From contig JACQVU010000293.1 of assembly GCA_016209585.1 (NCBI GenBank), forward strand, positions 1-18,544: a stretch of 18,544 nucleotides of DNA, written 5' to 3'. Positions within the stretch are counted from its first letter, which is position 1, and each line of letters begins with the position of its first letter. Positions 8,298 through 15,492 of the stretch are shown piece after piece. The position numbers and the translations under genes were made by a program. The stretch is from Planctomycetota bacterium (GTDB lineage Bacteria; Planctomycetota; UBA8742; JACQVU01). The notes beneath the pieces were generated by a model, which worked only from the letters and a program-made list of their open reading frames with translations, had not been told where the DNA came from and made no database searches.

Positions 8298-9049
8298 GCC
8301 GCTTCGCCACGGGGCTTCTCCTTCTCGCGGCCGGGGCCTTATGCGCCGCGTCGGGCACGGTTGGGTGCGCCGGCGCCGAGCCGCTTCCCGATACCTTCAC
8401 GGCGGAGTACCGCGAGGCGGAGACCTTCCGCGTCCAGCCGGGCGACGACCTGCGCGTCACCGTGGCGGCGCCCGGGCTGGAACGCATCCTCGACCGGCGC
8501 GAATCGGCGCTCGACCGCACGGTGCGCAGCGACGGGTGCATCTCGCTTCCCTTCGGCGACGACCTCAAGGTCACCGGCGCCACCACCGCGTGGATCCGTG
8601 ACCGCGTGGCCGAGCGCTACGCGGCCCGCCTGGGCGGCGTGCGGGTCGACGCCGACGTGACCGTGGCGCGCAACAACTCCCAGGTCTATTACGTTTTCGG
8701 CGAGGTCGTGAAGGTGGGGCGCTACCCCCACACCGGCCGGCTCACGGTCATCGACGGCGTCACCGTCGCCGGCGGCTTCAACGAGCGCGCCTCGCACGAG
8801 GTCATTCTGGTCCGGCCCTCGCGCGACGGCCACCGGGAGGAGAACGTGGTCTACGTCAACGTCAACGAACTGACGGTGAACGCGCGGCTCGACGAAAACT
8901 ACTACCTCCAACCCGGCGACATCCTGATCGCCCGGCGCTCGTTGTTCGCCGTGGTCGCCGACTGGATGTCGCTCATTCTCTCTCCGGTGGAGGGCATCCT
9001 CTCCGGCATCGCCAAGGTGCTCGGCAGCGTCGGCGGCGTGCCCAAGTGA
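8294..9049 (+). CDS. Polysaccharide export lipoprotein, Wza-like (Poly_export + SLBB)
   Basis: This 251-residue protein belongs to the outer-membrane polysaccharide export family. A hydrophobic signal (residues 5-20) is followed by Cys25 in TVGC, a tolerable though non-classic lipobox. The Poly_export domain runs about 43-125, beginning FRVQPGDDLRVTVAAP and including the SDGCISLPFGD segment. A single SLBB-like domain follows (about 130-210, from VYYVFGEVVKVGRYP to YYLQPGDILIARR), then a hydrophobic C-terminal helix (215-245) that may span the outer membrane as in Wza. Full-length Wza proteins usually have two SLBB domains, so this is a short form. AGAGGG lies six bases before the ATG, and the start overlaps the TPR gene stop. 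It probably forms the exit channel for an exopolysaccharide whose synthesis genes are mostly elsewhere. Confidence 0.9.
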   Translation: MSRFATGLLLLAAGALCAASGTVGCAGAEPLPDTFTAEYREAETFRVQPGDDLRVTVAAPGLERILDRRESALDRTVRSDGCISLPFGDDLKVTGATTAWIRDRVAERYAARLGGVRVDADVTVARNNSQVYYVFGEVVKVGRYPHTGRLTVIDGVTVAGGFNERASHEVILVRPSRDGHREENVVYVNVNELTVNARLDENYYLQPGDILIARRSLFAVVADWMSLILSPVEGILSGIAKVLGSVGGVPK

Positions 9050-9065
9050 TCCGGCTGGTCGAGGC

Positions 9066-9513
9066 GATCCGCCGCGGGGAGGCGGCCTGTAAGCCGAATT
9101 CTGTCCCGCCCTCCGCGCGTGGCGGCGGGCGGGGGAGGTCATTTCTCTGGGACGGACGTTGCCGCCCGCCTCAAGCAACCTACCCGAAGGTCAAACGGCG
9201 CGGGCCGCGCCTCCCTTCCTACGGGGCCTTGCTCCGGGGGGGGTTTACCCGGCCGGCCGTGTCACCACGGCCGCGGTGCGCTCTTGCCGCACCATTTCAC
9301 CCTTGCCTGATCCCGGCACGCCAGCCGCGAAGCCGGCGCCGCCGGGCCATCGGCGGTGTCGTTTCTGTGGCACTTTCCCGGTCCTCGCGGACGGTGGGCG
9401 TTACCCACCCCCCTGCCCGATGGAGTTCGGACTTTCCTCAGCCGCCCGACGCCCTCGCGCGAGCGCGGACGCCGGCCGGCCGCGACCCCCCAGCCGCCTC
9501 CCCGCGGCGGATC
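9066..9513 (-). ncRNA. rnpB: RNase P RNA, bacterial class A
   Basis: Read on the minus strand, the segment contains the conserved landmarks in order: GAGGAAAGTCCGAACTCC with GGGCAGGG and GGTAACGCC (P4 5' side and following), CCACAGAAACGA, AGGGTGAAATGGTGCGG with AAGAGCGCACCG, GGAGCAAGGCC, GGGTAGGTTGCTTGAG, AGAAATGACC and finally ACAGAATTCGGCTTA. The ends are set by P1: 9494-9513 and 9066-9085 are perfect 20-base reverse complements, so the RNA is about 448 nt. RNase P RNA is the ribozyme that matures tRNA 5' ends. A -10-like TAGGGT (9530 to 9525) lies about 12 bases upstream of the inferred 5' end with no convincing -35. No intrinsic terminator separates its 3' end from the convergent export gene 16 bases away. 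Confidence 0.95.
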
Positions 9514-9530
9514 GACGAACCCCTACCCTA

Positions 9531-9605
9531 ACCCAACTTCGCCATTTCTATCATTTTTTCAAGGACGTGCGGCGTTTTCTTGGAGGGGGAGTGGCGAAGT
9601 TGGGT
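9531..9605. repeat. 75-base segment bounded by a perfect 14-base inverted repeat
   Basis: The arms ACCCAACTTCGCCA (9531-9544) and TGGCGAAGTTGGGT (9592-9605) are exact reverse complements with a 47-base spacer. The spacer contains T- and A-runs unlike the GC-rich surroundings. The segment lies between the divergent rnpB (minus) and small basic protein (plus) genes, so it could be a paired regulator site in a divergent promoter region, or a remnant of a tiny element; there is no obvious flanking target duplication. The rest of the intergenic stretch (9606-9754) shows nothing clear apart from the ribosome binding site. Confidence 0.6.
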
Positions 9606-9754
9606 CCGGAGGTGGTAACTTCCTCTGATTGAACGCTCGCTCTGGGCGGCGCGCCAGAGAACGTGGCGGCTCCGGTGGCTCGCGGCGTCGGGTCGCCTCA
9701 GCACGGTGTGGCGGCGCCGGTTCGTCGGGATCGCCTTTCGGTGGGAGGCTGCTG

Positions 9755-10042
9755 ATGTCGGTTCACAAGAGTCTGCGGTCGAGGATGTCACTCGCGCGCC
9801 ATCGCAACGTGATCACGCGCGCCGAACGCCTGGAAAAACTCGCCCAGCTCGGCCGCTGGACGGAGGGGAGTTCCGTCTTCGGCATCCCGAAGACCAAGGT
9901 CGTGGCCAAGATCCGGCGCGTCAAGAAGAAGGAGAAGAAGGAAGAGGCGGTCGCGGAAGGCGCGGAAGCCGCCGCGGCGCCGGCTGAGGGCGCGGAGAAA
10001 GAGAAGGACAAAGAGAAGAAGAAGGAAAAGGAGAAAGGTTGA
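9755..10042 (+). CDS. Small basic protein of the PVC-type family with a charged tail
   Basis: The 95-residue product has an N-terminal half (residues 1-50) containing SLRSRMSLARHRNVITRAER, an EGSSVFGIP segment and a basic end. This matches, from memory, the short 'small basic protein' family found in Planctomycetes, Verrucomicrobia and Chlamydiae, whose role is not established but which is suspected to bind RNA or ribosomes. Known members are about 60-70 residues; here a low-complexity Lys/Glu/Ala tail (about 52-95) extends it. GGGAGG lies six bases before the ATG at 9755, which fixes the start even though the frame stays open upstream to 9629. Its neighbours, RNase P RNA and a tRNA gene, fit an RNA-related setting, but that is inference. 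Confidence 0.85.
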   Translation: MSVHKSLRSRMSLARHRNVITRAERLEKLAQLGRWTEGSSVFGIPKTKVVAKIRRVKKKEKKEEAVAEGAEAAAAPAEGAEKEKDKEKKKEKEKG

Positions 10043-10150
10043 ACTGCCGCCGATCCGCGGCCAGCCCGCTCGCACGCCCCGCTTGCCCCGGCGTTTCCGT
10101 TCCGGGTCGCGGCGGGGCCGAGTCTCAGATGTTCCGTTGCGCGGTTTGAC

Positions 10151-10225
10151 CGGGGCGTAGCTCAGCTTGGCTAGAGCGCGTGGTTTGGGACCACGAGGTC
10201 GCAGGTTCAAATCCTGTCGCCCCGA
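10151..10225 (+). tRNA. tRNA-Pro (TGG anticodon)
   Basis: A full 75-base cloverleaf can be drawn. The acceptor arms CGGGGCG (10151-10157) and CGCCCCG (10218-10224) are followed by discriminator A. The D stem is GCTC/GAGC, the anticodon stem CGTGG/CCACG with loop TTTGGGA gives anticodon TGG, and the T arm is GCAGG-TTCAAAT-CCTGT with one G-T pair. The 3' CCA is not encoded (the next bases are CTC), so it must be added after transcription. Confidence 0.97.
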
Positions 10226-10293
10226 CTCGCTTCACGGGAGAACGCTGCCTCCCCACGTGCCAATGCCCGTCACTGGCGGTCCTTATTCAAACG

Positions 10294-12864
10294 TCACCGT
10301 CCGGCGGATGGCGCGGCCAGCGCGGTGGGGTAGGCGAAAAGCCGCGCGCTGACGCCTTGGCGGCGGTCGCCGGGCAGCCCGGCTTCCCGCGCCCAGGCGG
10401 GCAAAGGCAACCACCCGGAAGCGTCCTGGAAATCCTTGATGATCATCGCGCCGCGGAGATCGTCCGGCGCGGGCGCGGGCGATAGCCCGCCTGCCGGGAC
10501 AGAGGCTGGCAGAAGGCGGGCCAAGCCGCTGCGCGTCCACTCCATCGGCGGGCGGCTGAGGCCGCGGCAGCCGTAGACGGAAGGGTCCCGGTCGTCGGGC
10601 GGGGAGAGCGCGGGGGCGGTGTCGCCCCACGGGTAGCGGCGGCCGTCGACGCCGCGGGCGGCCTTCTCCCACATGCATTCGGTCGGCAGGGTGAAGGTCC
10701 AGGCCGCTTGCGCCGGGGTACGCTGGTCGTTGGCCTGTTTCACCAACGTGTCGGCATCGTCCCACGACATCCCGGCCGACACCTGGTTCCCCGGCCCGGT
10801 TCGTTGAGGCGGGGTGGTTGGGGTCGCGCCGTGGCTCGCCTCCCATTGTGCCGCGAGGAAGGTGTCGAGAAAGACGGGCACGGGGGGATCGCCGAACAGA
10901 AACGAGCCGGCCGGCACCACCACGAACCCCTCCGGCGTCGGCGCCGGCGGCGGCGGCATGCCCACCATCACCCGTGGAAAGCGCCCGGCGCTGCCGGCGG
11001 GGCGTTGGAACTCCTCCTTCACCATCGAGCGCCACAGGTCGCCCAGCCGCCGCGCCTGCACCGCCAGTTCGTGCGCGGCTTCGGGGGGAAGGTCGCGATC
11101 CAGCCGCAGGTGCACGCGGACGGGCGCTTCGCCCGGCGCGGCGACGGTAACCAGGTAGCCGCCGGGGGGCAGGCGCGTCCATTCGCGAGGTCGATCGGAA
11201 GAGGGAATGGGCGCGCCGGGCGTCGCGGAGTCCGGCGGCAGCGGGCAGAGCGTCACGTCAGCGCCTTCGCGGGAGGTGCTGGCCCACAACGCGCATTCGC
11301 CCCGCGCGTACCGGAGCATGTCGTCGCGCGTAGCCACCGCCGCGCGGCCCGCCAGCCCCGCGCCAGCGCTCCCCTCCGCCTCGACCGCCGCGGGATCGGC
11401 AATCACCGCGGGCAGGTCACCGGGGGCTTCCGACAGGCACTTCAGCGCGAGATCGAAGCGGCCGGCGGCGTTGAGGATCAGGGCCGCGTGACCGCGCGCC
11501 TGATTCAACTCCGCCTGGATCCCGGTCCGCGAACGAGCCGCGCCCCCGGACGCCGCCAGCGCGTCGGCGGCTTCGAACAGCGCCACCGCCGCCAGCGCTT
11601 TCGCGGCGGCGTCGGCGAAGGCCTCACGCGGGGCGCGCACGGGCACATCGACCATCTCGCCGGGGGTAGACGGCATCTCTCCCAGCGGCCGAGTATCTCT
11701 CGTCAGGCTCTCGCCCGGCGGGCAGATCGCCATCCGTTGAGGGATGGGGAAGGCGCGCTTGAGGTAGGCCCTTTCCGCATCGGCGCGCAGGGACCGCGCC
11801 TTGTTGAGGATATCGCGCAGCGCTGTTTCCGAGGCTGCCTGTAACGCGCCGGACGGCGGGGCATTCGCGTCGCCGGGGCGGAGGTGCGGCCACGCGACCC
11901 AGGCGAAGAGCGAGAGCGCCCCCGCGGCCAGCAGGAAGGCCACCGGCTTGGCCCATGCACGGCCAGCCCAACCGGCGGTCGGGCGGTGGCCGGGGCGGGG
12001 CTGGGTCTCAGCGTCCGCCGCGTCGGGGTCGGCCTCGGTGGGCCAAGGGACTTCGGGGGGCGCGTCACCAACGGGGTTGGGAGGCACGACGACGTTGTCG
12101 CCTTCGTCCTGCAAGTCCAGCAAGGCCGCCAAGTCGGGCGGAAGCGTGATCAACGGGGCCGGCGCAAGGGCGGGCTGCGGCACGCCCGCGCTCTCGTCCG
12201 TCGCCGGTGGGGTCGCCGGCGGACCCGCGGTGACCGGTGGCGGGAACGACAGGTTCGCGCCCACCGCGCGGTAGTCGGTCACGAGCGCCAGCGGTTCGTG
12301 GCCGCACCACCGGCACGGGGGAAGGGCGGCGCCGGATCGTTGGGCGGGCGGGAGAATGAACCGTTTGACACAGGCCGGACACTCGAAGAGGAGGCCGTTC
12401 ATCATCGCGATGATGTCGCGCGCCTGCTTGGGCGAGAGCAGGTTCCACTCGATGAGGGTGCGGCAGGCCAGTTCAAACGCGGCCACGGCGTCGGTCGTCT
12501 GCTCCTCGGCCGCCTCGGCGACGGGAAGGAACTCCTCTTCGCGCAGGAACCCGGCGTCAACACACAGGCGACCGAAACGGCGCAGCACCGTTTCACTTCC
12601 GGTCGCTTCGGCGGGGGCCTCGACCGGAGGCGAGTCGCCCGCTTCCACACCGGCGGTGGTGGGGCCACTCACGCGCGCCGTGCCTCCTGAAGTGGGTGGA
12701 GCAGCGGAGACGCCCAGCGCGTCGGCCGATCTCCCGACACCGGCTTCCCCGTCGCCCGCCGGTTCTCGCGCCGGGGCAAGCGGCGCTGAGGTGGGCCGCG
12801 CCGGCGATGGCTGCGCCGGGGTTTCTTCCCCTTCGTTGGGCAGGTGGGTGGCCGGGTCGCTCAC
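10294..12864 (-). CDS. Zinc-ribbon, single-TM protein with degenerate FGE-sulfatase (SUMF1) domain
   Basis: The 856-residue product starts at a GTG with AGGGAGG about four bases upstream. In order: a Pro/Ala-rich disordered N-terminus (1-90); a helical region (92-155) with two similar helix segments; a zinc ribbon with CPAC (162-165) and CRWC (184-187); a Pro-rich linker; one transmembrane segment (about 306-326); a helical region (345-475); a PEGA-like strand region (about 560-592, LPPGGYLVTVAAPGEAPVRV); and a C-terminal SUMF1-like domain (about 645-845). The last shows GFVVVPAGSFLFGD, SWDDADTL, LPTECMWEKAARGVDGRRYPWGD and MEWT, but lacks the usual RGGSW and GFR end and the EVTN segment. Loss of these suggests a non-enzymatic, binding version. 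In related proteins a kinase domain often precedes SUMF1; none is seen here. It probably forms a unit with the VOC gene 25 bases upstream. Confidence 0.85.
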   Translation of the reverse strand: MSDPATHLPNEGEETPAQPSPARPTSAPLAPAREPAGDGEAGVGRSADALGVSAAPPTSGGTARVSGPTTAGVEAGDSPPVEAPAEATGSETVLRRFGRLCVDAGFLREEEFLPVAEAAEEQTTDAVAAFELACRTLIEWNLLSPKQARDIIAMMNGLLFECPACVKRFILPPAQRSGAALPPCRWCGHEPLALVTDYRAVGANLSFPPPVTAGPPATPPATDESAGVPQPALAPAPLITLPPDLAALLDLQDEGDNVVVPPNPVGDAPPEVPWPTEADPDAADAETQPRPGHRPTAGWAGRAWAKPVAFLLAAGALSLFAWVAWPHLRPGDANAPPSGALQAASETALRDILNKARSLRADAERAYLKRAFPIPQRMAICPPGESLTRDTRPLGEMPSTPGEMVDVPVRAPREAFADAAAKALAAVALFEAADALAASGGAARSRTGIQAELNQARGHAALILNAAGRFDLALKCLSEAPGDLPAVIADPAAVEAEGSAGAGLAGRAAVATRDDMLRYARGECALWASTSREGADVTLCPLPPDSATPGAPIPSSDRPREWTRLPPGGYLVTVAAPGEAPVRVHLRLDRDLPPEAAHELAVQARRLGDLWRSMVKEEFQRPAGSAGRFPRVMVGMPPPPAPTPEGFVVVPAGSFLFGDPPVPVFLDTFLAAQWEASHGATPTTPPQRTGPGNQVSAGMSWDDADTLVKQANDQRTPAQAAWTFTLPTECMWEKAARGVDGRRYPWGDTAPALSPPDDRDPSVYGCRGLSRPPMEWTRSGLARLLPASVPAGGLSPAPAPDDLRGAMIIKDFQDASGWLPLPAWAREAGLPGDRRQGVSARLFAYPTALAAPSAGR

Positions 12865-12889
12865 GGCGCCTCCCTTCGCCGGAGGGCGG

Positions 12890-13330
12890 TCATACCTTCG
12901 CCGGAAGCGGATCGAAGGTCACATGGTTGCCGTCCCAGAGGGCCACCTCGATCTCGTGGCCGGTTGGGTCCGTGACGTACCAAGCGAGGGAGTGGGGCCA
13001 GCGAACCGGCCCCCCGTAGAGCACGGTCACTTTCTCCCGTGTCACGGTCGCTTCCCACGATTTCCGGTCGGCGATTCGGAGGCCGAAGTGGTTGAGGCCG
13101 TGAACCTTCTTCGCGTCGCGAGCCTCTGAGTCGAGGAAGGCGTAGCCGGCGCATTCGTAGACGCATAACAGCGCCTCGCCGGCGCGCAACACGCCCCAGG
13201 GCGAACCGTCGTCCGACCGGCCGCGCTCCACGACCGCGAACCCGAACACCCGGCGGTACCACTCCGCCGTTTCGTTGAAGTCGCGGACCGTGAGGTTAAG
13301 GTGATCCAGCAGCGTGACGGTGACGGACAT
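12890..13330 (-). CDS. VOC-family (glyoxalase/dioxygenase fold) protein
   Basis: This 146-residue protein has the two beta-alpha-beta-beta-beta modules of the vicinal oxygen chelate fold. The first begins LLDHLNLTVRDFNETAEWYRRVFGF and the second GLNHFGLRIADRKSWEA. The metal-ligand positions can be read as H10, E59, H81 and E128 (in GHEIEVALWDG), so a divalent-metal enzyme is likely. The family covers glyoxalase I, dioxygenases and fosfomycin-resistance enzymes, and the substrate cannot be named from this sequence. The ATG at 13330 is preferred because the fold begins right after it. A GTG 51 bases further up is in frame but adds an unrelated hydrophobic stretch; neither has a good Shine-Dalgarno. 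It is followed 25 bases later by the SUMF1-like gene. Confidence 0.85.
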   Translation of the reverse strand: MSVTVTLLDHLNLTVRDFNETAEWYRRVFGFAVVERGRSDDGSPWGVLRAGEALLCVYECAGYAFLDSEARDAKKVHGLNHFGLRIADRKSWEATVTREKVTVLYGGPVRWPHSLAWYVTDPTGHEIEVALWDGNHVTFDPLPAKV

Positions 13331-13646
13331 GTGACGGGGGGAGGCTTGAAGACGGGGAACGGCGCCGGCGTTCGCCAGCACGGCCAGCGACGCCAGCGCG
13401 GCCGGGAGCGGCGAGGAGCGTCACCACCGGCGCCTTCCACCACCGAATGACATGGTAATCGATCTCCACCCGGGTTTCACCGCCTTCGCCGCGGCGCTGG
13501 CGAAGAACGCGATGATCCGCGGACAAGCCGCGAACCAAAAGGGGGCGGCGGCCCTTGCCGCCGCCCCCTGGTAAGACAATTCGCGTACACGCGGGCGTGG
13601 CGTTTCGCGCGCCCGGCCGCTGCCCCCCGGCTCCCGACCCGCTCGG
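13331..13646. other. Intergenic stretch of about 316 bases with one terminator
   Basis: No supported gene. The right part holds the trailer and terminator of the YHS lipoprotein gene (13537-13569). The left part presumably holds the promoter of the VOC gene, but no convincing -35/-10 pair was found. Two short minus-strand frames together resemble a membrane-segment peptide, yet they are out of phase with each other, so I do not call a gene. Confidence 0.5.
13537..13569 (-). terminator. Rho-independent terminator of the YHS lipoprotein gene
   Basis: On the minus strand a perfect 13-bp stem (arms 13557-13569 and 13540-13552), almost all G-C, closes a four-base loop (13553-13556). It is followed by a short T-tract (TTTT, 13540 to 13537). 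It lies about 78 bases past the stop codon of the lipoprotein gene and separates it from the VOC gene. Confidence 0.75.
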
Positions 13647-14309
13647 CTAGAAGCCGTGCTTCTTCGGGTTCTTCTTCACCGGCTCGATGCACTCCTTGCA
13701 GCAGAAGTAGACCTTCTTGCCGTTGATGTCGGCCGACACCTCCTGCACCGCGGCGTTGCCGCTGCCCGGGCACTGCACGTCAAGTTCCGCCTGCCCGTCC
13801 TTGTTCTTCTTGCCGGTCGCCACCGGCTTGTACACGCCGTCCTGCTTCTTCAGCCCCGGCGCGGCCGCCGTGCCGGCCATTCCCATCGCGGTTGAGGCTG
13901 CATCCGCCGCCTTGCCGCTCGCGGTGGTGGCGGCTGTGCCAGCCTTGTCAGCCGCTGCGCCGGCCTTGTCAGCCGCTGCGCCAGCCTTGTCAGCGGCTGC
14001 GCCAGCCTTGTCGGCGGCGGCCGCGCCAGTTTTGTCGGTCGCGGGGGTGGTCGCGCCGCCGGTCACCGTGGCGGCGGTGGTCGCCGCGCCTCCCGCCACG
14101 CCGGTCGCGTCGGCGGCTTTGGTCGTCGCGGCGGTGGTCGCCTCCGCGTGCTTGGCTGCGCCGGAGGTCATCGCGGCTTCGGTCGTCGTCGAGGTCGCCG
14201 TGGCGGTGGCCGGGGCGCTCTCTTTCTTGTTGTTGTCTTTGCAGGCCACCAGAGTGACCGCCGCGGCGAGCGTCAGACCCGCCGCGAGCCGACGAAGACT
14301 CGCGTTCAT
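13647..14309 (-). CDS. Ala-rich repeat lipoprotein with YHS-like metal-binding C-terminus
   Basis: The 220-residue product has a classic lipoprotein signal: basic N-terminus, hydrophobic core (7-20) and lipobox LVAC with Cys23. Residues 25-150 are low-complexity Ala/Thr/Lys, including four tandem copies of a seven-residue ADKAGAA unit (about 98-125). The C-terminal domain (about 175-220) reads DVQCPGSGN, then INGKKVYFCCKECIEPVKK and a KHGF end. This resembles YHS/TRASH domains, in which the Cys residues (C180, C203, C204, C207) bind a heavy metal such as copper or zinc. GGAGG lies five bases before the ATG at 14309. Frame upstream to 14453 is open but Arg-rich and unsupported. It is probably anchored in a membrane, with the repeat acting as a flexible or helical spacer. 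Its metal and partner are unknown. Confidence 0.85.
   Translation of the reverse strand: MNASLRRLAAGLTLAAAVTLVACKDNNKKESAPATATATSTTTEAAMTSGAAKHAEATTAATTKAADATGVAGGAATTAATVTGGATTPATDKTGAAAADKAGAAADKAGAAADKAGAAADKAGTAATTASGKAADAASTAMGMAGTAAAPGLKKQDGVYKPVATGKKNKDGQAELDVQCPGSGNAAVQEVSADINGKKVYFCCKECIEPVKKNPKKHGF
13938..14021 (-). repeat. 21-base tandem repeat, four copies, inside the lipoprotein gene
   Basis: Four consecutive 21-base units (starting at 13938, 13959, 13980 and 14001), each close to GCCAGCCTTGTCAGCCGCTGC on the plus strand, differ by only a few bases. They encode the repeated seven-residue ADKAGAA. A diverged fifth piece follows at about 14022-14036. Unit length is a multiple of three, so copy-number change would keep the frame. 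Confidence 0.9.
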
Positions 14310-14494
14310 CAGTCCCTCCATCTTTTGCTGGAACCGCCGATGCCGCCAGCGGCGCTTCCTGCGCCGTCGCTCTCCCACCGGCCATTGCTTGGGAAGGGGG
14401 ATTCTTACCTGGGGGAAACCTGGCGGCAAACAAATTCGTCCCGTTCCGGTCACGAGGATTGAACAGTGGGTGAAGCGAAAAAACCGGATTTCTG

Positions 14495-14523
14495 TTTCCT
14501 ACATGCCGTAAATGCACTATGAT
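14495..14523 (+). promoter_or_regulatory. Possible promoter of the AAA ATPase gene
   Basis: In the divergent gap 14310-14589, TATGAT (14518-14523) is a good -10 match in an AT-richer patch. The -35 candidate 17 bases upstream, TTTCCT, is weak. This would leave a leader of about 60 bases. On the other strand TTGCCG (14429 to 14424) and TAAGAA (14407 to 14402), 16 bases apart, could serve the YHS lipoprotein gene but are weaker. Confidence 0.3.
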
Positions 14524-14589
14524 CCCCGACCGTGACTTGCTTGAGACCGTCGGCGAGGCGGAGCGGAGTCACCGCAGCCTGGGTTCAGC

Positions 14590-15474
14590 ATGACAACAGC
14601 ATCCGGTTCGCCGGTCCAGAGTTCCGACTTCGGAATCGGCATCGTCACGGAGTACTGGGGCATTGGCGAGAATCCCTTCTCCGAGCGCATCGACACGCGG
14701 TACCTCTACCTGAGCGATGACCGCCGGACGAATCTGAACCGGATGCGCTTTTTCGTGCGTGACGGCTTCTCCCACGTGGCGCTGCTGACCGGCGACGTCG
14801 GCTTGGGAAAGACCTTGCTGCTGCGCAAGATGCGCCAAGAGATGGACGGCACCGATCTGTTCGCGGTCTATGTCGCGATCGGAAACACGACCTACCGTAA
14901 GATTCTGAACGACAGCATCTCGGCCTTGCTGGCGACGCCCTACTTCAGCGAAGAGGCCGACGACGTGCTGCTGCACCAGTTCGAGCGCGCCTATACCGAG
15001 ATCGGCCGCCGGATCGTGTTGGTCATTGATGAAGCGCAGGGGATGAATCGCGACCTGCTCTCCGCGCTGGTCGGCCTCTCCAACCTGGGGGTGGACGGCA
15101 TCTCGCCCCCGTGTATCATCCTGGGCGGCACGCCGACTCTCCTCGAAACTGTGCAATCCGTGCCGGAGGTGGCGGGCCGCGTGTCGGTGTATGGCGTGCT
15201 CACGCCGCTTGACGCCCGGGAGGTGGCGCTCTACGTCGCGCACCGCATGAAGGTGGCGGGGCACCTCACCGGTGACATCATCGGGGCCGAGGCCGGCGCG
15301 CTGCTCGCCGAGAAAAGCGCGGGCAACCCTCGGCGCGTCAACCAAGTGATGCGGCGGGCGCTGCTGCTGGCCTTCGGCGCCAAGGAGTCGCAGATCACCC
15401 GCAACATCGTCGCCGAGGCCGGTGACTGGGCCAGGCTGCCGGAGGCTGTGCCCCATTTGGACGCGCGCGAGTAA
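14590..15474 (+). CDS. ExeA-type AAA ATPase
   Basis: This 294-residue P-loop ATPase has the ExeA/general-secretion-A layout. An N-terminal YWGIGENPFSERIDTRYLYLS block (22-42) is the family hallmark. It is followed by Walker A GDVGLGKT (68-75), Walker B VLVIDEAQ (143-150), a sensor-1-like LGGTP (178-182) and the sensor-2 AGNPRRVN (244-251). Family members power assembly steps in type II secretion (ExeA with ExeB) or sit in exopolysaccharide/exosortase loci. Here there is no peptidoglycan-binding tail, no transmembrane segment and no ExeB-like neighbour, so it resembles the short cytoplasmic form. The ATG at 14590 is preferred because the hallmark begins soon after it; a clear Shine-Dalgarno is missing. 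The protease gene follows after 18 bases. Confidence 0.9.
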   Translation: MTTASGSPVQSSDFGIGIVTEYWGIGENPFSERIDTRYLYLSDDRRTNLNRMRFFVRDGFSHVALLTGDVGLGKTLLLRKMRQEMDGTDLFAVYVAIGNTTYRKILNDSISALLATPYFSEEADDVLLHQFERAYTEIGRRIVLVIDEAQGMNRDLLSALVGLSNLGVDGISPPCIILGGTPTLLETVQSVPEVAGRVSVYGVLTPLDAREVALYVAHRMKVAGHLTGDIIGAEAGALLAEKSAGNPRRVNQVMRRALLLAFGAKESQITRNIVAEAGDWARLPEAVPHLDARE

Positions 15475-15492
15475 CGTCAACGAATTGCCCGA

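Noticed and set aside
9046..9531. Plus-strand open frame containing a KPNSVPPSARG-like start
   Set aside because: This peptide is the well-known false product of reading the opposite strand of the RNase P RNA gene; the RNA landmarks and P1 pairing explain the sequence.
10076..10118. GC-rich nested hairpin (GCCCCGC with GCGGGGC, inner CCCGG with CCGGG) after the small basic protein gene
   Set aside because: It lacks a following T-tract and has a large irregular interior, so I do not call it a terminator.
13331..13538. Possible small frameshifted membrane-peptide gene upstream of the VOC gene (minus strand, VEIDYHVIRWWKAPVV then ALASLAVLANAGAVP)
   Set aside because: The two parts are in different frames, there is no Shine-Dalgarno and no family match, so chance is the simpler explanation.
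13938..14021. Regularly spaced repeat considered as a CRISPR array
   Set aside because: The 21-base units are directly adjacent without spacers and are in frame within a coding gene.
13717..14511. Plus-strand open frame of 264 codons over the lipoprotein gene
   Set aside because: It is an Ala/Val/Ser-rich mirror of the minus-strand gene, which has a lipobox, a ribosome binding site, a terminator and a Cys-rich domain.
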